The notes below the pieces were generated by a model. The model was not told the origin of the DNA, did no database searches, and saw nothing but the letters and a program-made list of their open reading frames with translations. A stretch of DNA of 12,968 nucleotides from Chromera velia (Eukaryota; Sar; Chromeraceae): positions 67,702-80,669 of the forward strand of contig JAHBMJ010004510.1 of NCBI GenBank assembly GCA_018398765.1, in the 5' to 3' direction. Within the stretch, counting starts at the first letter, position 1. Every line of letters starts with the position of its first letter. Positions 1 to 7,816 of the stretch are shown in pieces. The translations under genes were made by a program, and so were the position numbers.

Positions 1-102
1 GAGCACTGATAGCCACTCATCTGTCTCGTTTGGCGAACTGACACGAGTCAGTATGCATGCATCGCAGTGGACGGTCGACCCCTGTTATATACACAAGCTC
101 AC
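1..102 (-). other. Start of an intron of the MFS gene, running off the left edge
   Basis: The stretch follows the GTGAGC donor of the MFS exon and contains TGCATGCAT at 54-62. Two AG acceptor candidates near 19-34 (GTGTCAG and GAGACAG on the minus strand) could begin the next exon, but too little sequence remains to decide. The plus-strand frame here shows no recognisable protein. Confidence 0.4.
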
Positions 103-408
103 CCTGAAAAAGCTGAAGAGGACCAAAGGTAGCGCCGTGACTACAGAGAAGAGGACAAGAATGCTTTTTCTCCCGAATTTAGAAGGCTGGGAGAGATCTG
201 AGAGCACAGAGAGGGTCACCACACCTAACGTGCAGGTCAGAAAATCCTGAACAGCAATCAGCACGTACACATTTTCTCCGAATTCTTCAGTCAGAGTTTT
301 CATCAACGGGCCAATGATCAAAAGCATCGGACCCAAGAAGGAGGCAAGTGGGAAGATGCCCCAAAATATGGGAGTGCGAAAAATCGCATCCCGGACGGTG
401 AACCCCAT
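103..408 (-). CDS. Major facilitator superfamily transporter, N-terminal exon (partial)
   Basis: The translation reads as the start of an MFS transporter, a 12-helix secondary carrier. From the ATG at 408 it gives 102 residues: a short polar lead (MGFTVRDAIFRTP), helix 1 (about residues 14-36), helix 2 (about 47-71), the cytoplasmic loop SDLSQPSKFGRKS (about 70-82), which matches MFS motif A (G/S-x-x-x-D-R/x-x-G-R-K), and helix 3 (about 84-100). The exon ends in phase 0 at a good donor, AGG|GTGAGC, with the intron beginning at 102 and running toward the left edge; the remaining helices lie outside the window. The open frame continues upstream of this ATG as RRDKAFLPERK to a possible acceptor (TATAG) at 440-441, so the ATG may be internal and the exon may start at 439. 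Because a plus-strand gene begins at 991, any upstream exon must be short. Substrate cannot be judged. Confidence 0.68.
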
Positions 409-990
409 TTTTCTTTCAGGAAGAAAGGCCTTGTCTCTTCTATACGTGAGTGTCAACTGAACTTGCACGTGACAAGATACTGTGCAGCTGCAGCAGCTGC
501 AAGCAACGCATGAGCATGATTCCAGAGCGCTCTCAGGGATTGCTGTGTTTCCTTTAAGTCTATACAATGATGGAGCTTCATATAGGGAGCTTCTTCGAAA
601 GCTAAATGTCCTGTCTCATCATTGAATTCCATGCATGCATACATCATGCATACATGCATACAGATCGACGAAAAACTGCAACACGAAGAAGCCGGTTGGG
701 GACGCATGCATGCATGCATACAGGCTCAACTAACCCATGTAGCTCGTATAAGACGTACAAAAATGGAAAGAGTTCTTTCCCCTTGGAAAAAACTTTTCGT
801 TAATTCTATTTTCCTCTGCAGAGTCTGCACTGGCTTCCCCGTTAATATATAAATCTTTGTTGTGTACGTAAAGAAGCAGGCCTCGACAGCTTCCTGGGCA
901 CTCAAGCGCTGCTCTCATGAGCATGGATGTTTGATTCAAGTTTGATCAAAGCGAATTGAAGAATTAAACGCAATTCATTCGACTGGCCGT
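409..990. promoter_or_regulatory. Divergent promoter region between MFS and EF-hand genes
   Basis: This interval separates the minus-strand MFS start from the plus-strand EF-hand start, so it should hold both promoters. It has two dense TGCATGCA-type clusters (630-661 and 704-720). There is also a CAG/CTG-palindromic stretch near 483-502. A minus-strand reading at about 453-600 (ending in a poly-alanine run before CACA|GTATCT) could be an upstream MFS exon joined by a 41-nt intron; the phase fits, but the intron would be very short and I do not claim it. No TATA box is convincing. Confidence 0.4.
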
Positions 991-2668
991 ATGGCTACAG
1001 CCCTTGTGACAAGTGCCCTCCAGAAGGCGCAAAAGGAGGCGCAAGCAGAGCAGGATGAAGTCATCCAAGCGGTCAGCAAGAAGGAAGGCAGACATGCTCA
1101 GATGACACTTTGCTCATTCGATCTTTTCCAAAGTACATATATATGTACATATATAGATAAATGTGGTGTTGCATGCATGTACGATTGCGTGCAGCTGTTC
1201 GACTTCTACTGTCGCCGGAATTCCTCTGGCCTCATCGTCATCTCCCCGTCTAACGCAGCCCTCTCTCTGATGCAGTTGGGCTTTGACGTCCCCGCCTCCA
1301 ACTTCGCTCGAGACATGAGCTATTCAGCTTTCCACTCACGAGCGAGATACTTTCTCCGCCTACGCGACCCACAAACACTCGCAAATAAGGTCAGCTGGCC
1401 TAAAGGGGTGGTGCAGCATGTTCAGGCACGCGCAGGAAGATCATTGATGTATGCGATAGTCCTCTGTGGGTCTTGAGGATTTAAGGCCTGCCTGTCATGC
1501 TTCTTGCATGTTTGATTTTGCGTGTTTTATCCGTCCTCGATGCACGTTCTTTCTTTTTTTGTTTCTTTCTTTTTTTTCACAGCTGTTTCGCCTTCTGGAC
1601 ATGGACCTGAGCGGATTCATCGGTGTCGACGAGGTCTTCCCTGTGCTGCACGATATGCTGGGGTTGGACATTGAGCGGTTCGACGTGGAGGACCTGATCA
1701 TACAGGCAGGGGGGTCAGTCAGTCAGTCAGGCACGCAGTGCATGGATGGATGGATGGATGGGGCTCTTTCGTTTCATTTGAGGGCTCTGGGACAGTTGTG
1801 TGCTCCTGCAGGGTTGAGGCTGGGTGTGCAGTCTGGCTGGTTGTGGCGAGGAGGCGTAGAAGTGCATATTCGTTTTGTCAGATGGAGATGGCGCTCTCAT
1901 CTGTATTCAATCGCTCTTTGTCGACAACATTGTTCTCTTCTTGAAGTCTTCTGAACCGTTTCATGTTCTGCGGTGCTGTTTCATGAGGACTGCATGGAGG
2001 CGTCGTTCTGCAGGGTGTGGAATGAATTCTGATGACGGTTCGCATCTCCCTGTAGATAAAGACGACGCGGAATTTCTTGATGCGTGTGATTGTGACTGCG
2101 ACATGTAACGATCGATCGTGTATGATACATACATGCAAACACACATACAAGCATGCATGCATGCGTGCATGCAGGCAGCGCAAGTCAGCGGAGGGTCTCG
2201 CGCCTTCTTTTGTAGAGCAGCTGGAGGAGGGGGGGGCGACTGTGGACTCGTACGGGTTCCGTGCAAACGAAAAGTTTGGAGACTGGATGCTCGACAAGAA
2301 CGGTTTCTATTCTCTTCTGAGAAAAATCGGTGCGCTCAAGAAGATTTGTTGTCTTTGTTTTTGTGCTGGCGTCATTGAAAGATTCATTCGACGACTGAAC
2401 GTATGACAAGAACACTTTCCATCAAGTTCGGCATCCAGCACCGACATCTCAAGAAAAAAAAAAAGGGAAGGAAGGACAGAAGGAAAAGAGGGGAAATAAA
2501 GGCGTGAAGGTGAACGATAAAAAGGAAACGAGTGACGATAAAAACAGAAAGGCGTGAAGGCTGGAAGGGACAAAACACACGCACATTGGTTTTCTTGATC
2601 CTTGTTTCGTTCCTCCGCCCTTCTGTCTTTGACAAGTTTTTGTTTGTTCCATTGAAGTAAGCCAATAA

Positions 2669-2699
<31 letters not shown>

Positions 2700-3138
2700 G
2701 TCAAATATCGTATGACATCCGCCAAACGAAAAAAGAAAAGCGGCGCCTGGTAGAAAAAAAACCTTTTTCCGTCCGTCCGTCCGTCCGTCCGTCCGTCCGT
2801 CCGTCTGTCTGTCTGTCTGCTTGTCAGAAGAAACATATAGTCTGTCTGTTTGTCTGTCTGTCTGTATTTCTGTATGTATGTATGTCTAACGATGTAGTCT
2901 GTCTGTGTACATGAAGAAAAGATAGGAGAAGAAGCAACATCTAGTCTGTGTGTCTGTCTGTCTGTCGGTCTGTCGGTCTGTCTGTCTGTCTCTCTGTCTG
3001 TCTGTCTGACAAGAAACATATAGTCTGTCTGTCCGTCTGTCTGTCTGTCAGTCTGTCGGTCTGTCGGTCTGTCGGTCTGTTCGTCTGTCGGTCTGTCGGT
3101 TTGTCGGTCTGTCGGTCTGTCGGTCTGTCGGTCTGTCG

Positions 3139-3172
<34 letters not shown>

Positions 3173-3899
3173 TTGTCTGTCTGTCTGTCTGTCTGTATTT
3201 GTGTATGTATGTATGTCTAACGATGTAGTCTGTCTGTGTACATGAAGAAAAGATAGGAGAAGAAGCAACATCTAGTCTGTGTGTCTGTCGGTCTGTCGGT
3301 CTGTCGGTCTGTCTGTCTGTCTCTCTGTCTGTCTGTCTGTCGGTCTGTCTGTCGGTCTGTCGGCCTGTCGGTCTGTCTGTCTGTCTGTCTGTCTGTATTT
3401 ATTTATGTATGTATGTCTAACGATGTAGTCTGTCTGTGTACATGAAGAAAAGATAGGAGAAGAAGCAACAACTAGTCTGTGTGTCTGTCTGTCGGTCTGT
3501 CGGTCTGTCTGTCTGTCTGTCTGTCGGTCTGTCGGTCTGTCGGTCTGTCTGTCTGTCTGTCTGCCTGTCTGTCTCTCTGTAGTACGGCAAAAGAAAGGAA
3601 ACACGCATATTTTACCTATCTGCCTGTCGAAATTTTCTCTATCAGCATGCATGTATGTATGAATGTTTGTTTGTATGCATTCGCGCACAATGAAGAAGTG
3701 AAGAGGGAAGGAAGCAAGTGCCAACCATCCAATGATTGAATTCAACTCCACACGACAGCGGGGCCTAGCTCAGTCTGCACTCTTGCCCCCTCCCATCTTT
3801 CCTCTTGTCTCCCATTCTGCTTTTCTGCCTGTCTACCTGCATCTCAACCTACCTGCTTACCTGTCTGTCCGTCTGCCTGTCTGTCCGTCTGCCTGTCTG

Positions 3900-3967
<68 letters not shown>

Positions 3968-4119
3968 TGGGTGTGTCTGTCTGTCTTTCTGTCTGAAGAA
4001 GGGGAGGGAAAGAAACCACGTAGTCTTTTTGTGTAGAGGCAAGGGCCGCTTACCTCTTGTCTTTCGGGCCCTCTGCCCACGTTGTCTGATTCGTCGTTTT
4101 GTGTTATTTTGTCTTTTTC

Positions 4120-4187
<68 letters not shown>

Positions 4188-4673
4188 TTCCTTTCTTTTC
4201 TTTCTTTCTTTCTTTCTTTCTTTTCTTTCTTTCTTTCTTTTTTTTTTTTCTTTTTCTTCCGCCCTCCCTCCTTCCCTTCCTTCCTTCCTTCCTTCCTTCC
4301 TTCCTTTCTTCCTTTCTTTCTTTCTTTCTTTCTTTCTTTCTGTCTTTCTTTCTTTCTTTCTTTCTGTCTTTCTTTCTCTCTTTCTTTTTTTTTTGTCTGT
4401 CGTGTACGTGAAGAAAGGAGGGAGAAGAAGAAACGCATAGTCTGTCCGTTCCTCCAAACGTTCCCGTTCGCCAGCGTGTCGCCCTGCAATGCTTCTTAGT
4501 ATTGATCTGTTTTTTGCTCTAGTTTCTGCTCATTTTTGTTCCTGCCTGATCGTAGGCATTTTTCTCTCCGGCTTGTATGCCTGCCTTCACTATGTGGTAG
4601 CTCTGTGTTTGCAGGACTGGAGCACGCCCTTGGTCTCCTTTCGGGGGCTGCACGCGTGGGAAGGATTGGATGA
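991..4673 (+). CDS. EF-hand calcium-binding (calmodulin-like) protein, six proposed exons
   Basis: Proposed exons: 991-1071, 1195-1389, 1583-1713, 1882-1945, 2175-2329, 4615-4673, about 227 residues in total. Exon 1 is a helical lead ([18 protein letters not shown]). Exon 2 opens with a degenerate EF-hand ([16 protein letters not shown]), lacking acidic ligands but keeping the central Gly-x-Ile. Exon 3 carries a canonical loop, [12 protein letters not shown], with D1, D3, S5, G6, I8 and E12 in place. Exon 4 gives GDGALICIQ, a second loop with Q at position 12. Exon 5 includes [13 protein letters not shown]. The first three introns all open with GTCAG(C/T), and introns 1 and 2 are phase 0. The exon 3/4 junction is one base out of frame at a G run (1709-1714). 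Exon 6 is joined only because donor CG|GTGCGC and acceptor TTTGCAG agree in phase; if exon 5 is instead terminal, the gene stops at 2406. A Ca2+ sensor role is inferred from the family. Confidence 0.7.
1709..1714 (+). other. G homopolymer at exon 3 donor that breaks the EF-hand frame
   Basis: Six Gs precede TCAGTCAG. With GT taken at 1714-1715, exon 3 ends in phase 2, but the EF-hand-like frame of exon 4 (G + AT = Asp, then GDGALI) needs phase 1. Five Gs would give the loop [12 protein letters not shown] at exactly the calmodulin spacing of 24 residues after the preceding loop. Either an extra G, a shifted donor (two more GTCAG copies follow at 4-base steps), or a wrong exon 4 model explains this. 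Confidence 0.5.
1715..1762 (+). repeat. Short tetranucleotide runs (GTCA)n and (ATGG)n
   Basis: Four TCAG units (about 1715-1730) follow the exon 3 donor directly, and an ATGG run covers about 1742-1761. Both are inside the proposed third intron. The GTCA run creates several alternative donors four bases apart. Confidence 0.85.
2670..2700 (+). repeat. (CAGA)n microsatellite, inverted relative to the following array
   Basis: About 7.75 perfect CAGA units. CAGA is the reverse complement of TCTG, the main unit of the array starting at 2768, so this run could pair with the (TCTG) segments (for example 2803-2819) across a loop of about 100 bases. Confidence 0.95.
2768..3590 (+). repeat. GTCN tetranucleotide array with interspersed conserved spacer
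   Basis: Nearly all of the interval is GTC followed by a variable fourth base. A GTCC block (2768-2802) is followed by GTCT blocks and long stretches of alternating GTCT/GTCG (for example 3040-3145 and 3288-3370). A non-repetitive spacer of about 80 bases interrupts it three times, with the shared sequence TAACGATGTAG starting at 2887, 3218 and 3418. Each spacer continues through TGAAGAAAAGATAGGAG to GTCTGTGTGTCTG. The block spacings are 331 and 200 bases, so the array is a higher-order repeat with variable microsatellite arms. Confidence 0.95.
3857..3968 (+). repeat. Compound microsatellite: GTCN pair, (CT)n, (GT)n
   Basis: A 16-base unit, CTGTCTGTCCGTCTGC, occurs twice (about 3860-3892), followed by about 15 CT units (3903-3932) and then about 16 GT units with GGGTGTGGG at the end. 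The GT run could adopt Z-DNA. Confidence 0.95.
4108..4395 (+). repeat. Polypyrimidine tract of TTTC, CT and TTCC units
   Basis: About 285 bases are almost entirely C and T on this strand: (CTTT)n, then (CT)n at about 4146-4182, then (TTTC)n, a T run, (CTTC)n at about 4270-4310, and (TTTC)n again. Only a few purines interrupt it (G near 4260, 4342, 4366). Both strands give long open frames (Ser/Leu/Phe one way, Arg/Lys/Glu the other) with no real protein character. Confidence 0.95.
4396..4450 (+). repeat. Diverged fourth copy of the array spacer
   Basis: The segment GTCTGTCGTGTACGTGAAG, then AAGGAGGGAGAAGAAG and GCATAGTCTGTCC, parallels the spacer at 2901-2950, 3232-3280 and 3432-3480 (GTGTACATGAAGAAAAG, GATAGGAGAAGAAGCAAC, CTAGTCTGTG). 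It lies nearly 1 kb from the main array, beyond the pyrimidine tract. Confidence 0.75.
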
Positions 4674-5951
4674 GAAATGAGCCCTGAATCATTTTAATTC
4701 ATTTCAACTAGTGCTACAAGTCTTCTAAATTTTTGATAATAAAATTCTACGTATATGAAAACTATTTTATCTCCATAATTTTGATTTTCATAAAACCCAA
4801 TGATTATGTCAATCTGTATTAATAAAGTAAAATTATGTGTACGGCATAAAATCTTATTTATAGAATGTATAAGTTGTCTCAATGGTACGAGTTAACCACT
4901 GTAATAACCAGATCAACGCTGCAAAAGCTTTAGCAATGGTTTATGAATTATATAATTACTAAAATTCGTTATTTGTCAATTTGATATTAATTAATAATTT
5001 AATTTAAAAGATCTGTACTAACAGAACAAAAAGGTCAAATTGTAAAGTTAAACTTGAACGGATAAAAACCACAACCAAATCAAATTAAGTGATTTATAAC
5101 CTATAGCTTTGAATGTTATAACTTATAAAATGCTAGATAAAATGATTTGAATGGATAATGATACTATGGCTTTGACTATTTAATTTAAAATTTCAAATTG
5201 AAAAAATTTTTCAAGTTTTACGAACTTGACTCATACTTGACTCAAGTTCTTTTAGAACTTCTCTGCTTACTTGCTTTACTTAGAGTAAAAGTAAGTAAAT
5301 ATCTAATTTAATTAATAATTAAAATTAACAGAAAAAATATTCCAAATTTTATCAACTTATGTAGCAACTCATTGTGGCAGTGTGACGTGCAACTGCCTTG
5401 TCAACACTCGTTATTCTGCCTATTTCTGCCTATGCCCTACTTGCCTATGGCATAGCGTGACTACTGCACATGCCTGTTTACCACCTGTCCATTCGACAAG
5501 AAGAGTGTCATACATGCATAGTCCTGCTCTGTCCTGTTTTTCTTACCTCAGCTGTTTCAGCTAGCTCTGATCGATTTGTTCAGTTTGAGCCTGCATGCTT
5601 TTGCCGTCTCCGCGCGATTGCACTGAATTGAGCATCTATGTAAGTGCCCCACAAATCCCCACAAGTGTTTCGTACTCAGCACACCCGCGCGCGCTACCCG
5701 GCGCTACCCTGCCCCGCTCCGCGGAACAGAACTGGATTCGGCCGCCTCTGGCTGCTCATACTACAGCAACACAGCCACATTCACCCCCCGAGGAAACTCA
5801 TTTCAGTTTTCGAGTCTCCTCATGTCTTTCTCTGTCATTCTCCCAACTTTCTTTCTGTCTGTCTACACCCGATGACACCCCCGGTCTGAGCACTGCATTT
5901 TCATTCCAACATACTGCACCCCCCATTCTTTTCTCATTCAATTTTCTTTCT
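4674..5951. other. Gene-free interval between convergent gene ends
   Basis: No protein of recognisable character is seen on either strand. The left part (about 4682-5370) is an AT-rich island. The right part returns to ordinary composition, with a small TGCCTAT-type repetition at about 5408-5450 and a C-rich stretch near 5680-5720. Both flanking genes point into it, so it should contain their 3' ends and polyadenylation sites; I cannot place these. Confidence 0.6.
4682..5370. other. AT-rich island 1
   Basis: Composition changes sharply to A/T-dominated DNA with no long open frame, no terminal inverted repeats and no target-site duplication that I can find. It contains a GAACTTGA/TCAAGTTC hairpin (5222-5229 with 5242-5249) and another inverted repeat around 5265-5300 (CTTACTTGCTTTACT facing AGTAAAAGTAAG). 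It could be an organellar insertion, a matrix-attachment or replication element, or old transposon debris. Confidence 0.7.
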
Positions 5952-7785
5952 TCAGTCATGGAAACCTCCGTCTGAAATCTCATCTTCTGAGAATTCACCA
6001 TACCGAACATGTTTGTCTTCATACACCCTCTCATCGTAGTCCGCGATTGCTCCAGGGACCTCTTGCTTCTTGACTGGAGCTAGAGCTGGAGCGGGAGTTC
6101 TGTGAATTCTTTCTCTTCTCGAGAAGCTCTTTGTAGAACTTCTCATCTCTCTCCCTCTTCAGGGCAATTTCTTCCTTTGTCAGAGTGCAACTGTCACGAG
6201 GGTGCCCAAACAGTCCACAGTCCCAACACGGACCGAACTCTTGCTGAGCTCCCTGCTGACTGAAATGCAGTTCTCTCTTTTTGTTCTTTCTGTCTGCCTG
6301 TGCTCTTGCTCCAAACTCTTGATGCGTCTCATGCTCTTCTTCTTTCTTCATCTCTGCTCCAATTCGCTGCTCTGTTCCCAAATTGTCTACTTCTTTTTTC
6401 AAGTCGTCAAGAGACGGCAGCGAACTAGGGGAGAGGAGAGATGTCAGTTGCCAAACGGGACATGCATGTATTAGAGAATCACTGCTCACTCGGATCTATC
6501 AAATGATTCAGAACCATTCGTACAAAATTCATACTGTACTGATGTCGCAGGACTGTAGCAATCACAGATGAAACAATTCATTGAAGCGTGCATGTGCAAA
6601 AGCTCAATTAATCATCATCAGCATTCACATACATTATCGCTCGTTCCCGTTCAGCTGAGAAAGTGAAGGATCCACGCACACATATGGATCCATATACAGA
6701 TGTGCACAACTACACATACACATACACGTATATAAGTACTTACATACATGCGTACGCATACACATACACGTACACATGAAGTCAGGGTGAAAATGGGGAG
6801 ACTCTCGGACAGAGAAAAACTGAGCGCAAAGAGGCGAACAGAGACAGCTGCCCTATTCCAAAAATCGAGCGACGAGTTTCACAGTCGGGCAATTGCAGAC
6901 AGACCTGAAGGATCTTTTTGCACCGCCTTGATCAAAATGTCCACTTGACTTTGCCCCAAGGAGTCGCTCAAGTTCTCGATCCTGCGCACACGGATTGGAA
7001 GAGGTTGCGTGTATTACAGACTTTCGATTAAAACCACACTGAATACCCGATCACATCCTTGCTGCAGTTTTCCCTTGCTATGTTCGAGTCTTCTTTTGCA
7101 AGAACAGCAGTCCATTCACAAGTGCGTTTGCTTTGTTCGTTCGTCAACACCCTGACTCTCTTCCTTCCATCCACCTAAATGTTTTGCAGGCTTTGCTCTT
7201 GGTTGGACTCCCTGATCTGCTTGCTGCATTTGACAGAGACTCTCTCTCTGACAGAGAGACGCGACACCAGGAGGATTGAGGAGGACAAGCAATCTGCTGA
7301 TCAAAGCGCCAAACGCGCGGAGACACGTCAAAAACTTTAATTTTCTTAATTAATTTTTCCTTGTACAAAGAGATCTCAACCCTTGTAACGTGATTCTTAA
7401 ATAACAGCAGCCCTGCTCTCTGAGAATACCGCCTAGCTGTCCATGCATGACGATTTAAGAAAAGGAGCAGCGCACGCAACTCATTCTGTCTCTTACTGAA
7501 TGCTTCTTTTGCATTCCAGTCCATGCATCATGCCCTTTGCTTAATTTGGGCAAAGATTTTGTTCTCTTTCCCTGTCTTGAAACAAGACGTGGTTGATAGA
7601 ACGAGCTGCACCAGAAGTCGAGATATCACTACGGGAACAGAGATAAAGTGACAAGAACAGGTTGAAAAACAACTCACGTGACACTGAAGGGCTCACCTCT
7701 CCAAAGTATGCAGAGGCCATGGGATGTTTCTACTTCTTCTGTCTGAAGTAAATTTGTAAAAACAGAGACACGCAAACACGCACAC

Positions 7786-7816
<31 letters not shown>

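Larger units (their letters stand above)
2330..4614 (+). other. Proposed 2.3-kb intron of the EF-hand gene filled with simple repeats
   Basis: The interval begins at a GTGCGC donor and ends at CTGTGTTTGCAG. Apart from low-complexity DNA I see no coding signal. The long open frames here arise because a four-base repeat has no stop in any frame and simply cycles a four-residue peptide (TDRQ on one strand, CLSV or similar on the other). If exon 6 is wrong, this becomes intergenic DNA downstream of a gene ending at 2406. Confidence 0.45.

Noticed and set aside
730-939. Minus-strand open frame as first exon of the MFS gene
   Set aside because: No hydrophobic or MFS-like content, and no donor in a phase that would join the MFS exon.
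2384-3271. Long minus-strand frame encoding TDRQ/TDRP repeats, and its plus-strand counterparts (CLSV-type)
   Set aside because: A four-base repeat without stop codons is open in all frames and cycles four residues. The frames carry no non-repeat domain and no splice or start context.
2768-3590. CRISPR-like array (conserved segment alternating with variable segments)
   Set aside because: The conserved segments are 200-331 bases apart, the intervening DNA is microsatellite, and the setting is eukaryotic with introns.
3857-4489. Overlapping frames rich in Arg/Lys/Glu (minus) or Ser/Leu/Phe (plus)
   Set aside because: They are direct translations of CT, GT and TTTC runs; all frames are open for the same reason.
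4682-5370. DNA transposon or MITE for the AT-rich island
   Set aside because: No terminal inverted repeats, target-site duplication or transposase remnant was found at its edges.
5595-5975. Plus-strand open frame of 126 codons
   Set aside because: Ser/Pro/His/Thr-rich with no domain; it overlaps the opposite-strand 3' end of the zinc-knuckle gene, and no splice structure supports it.
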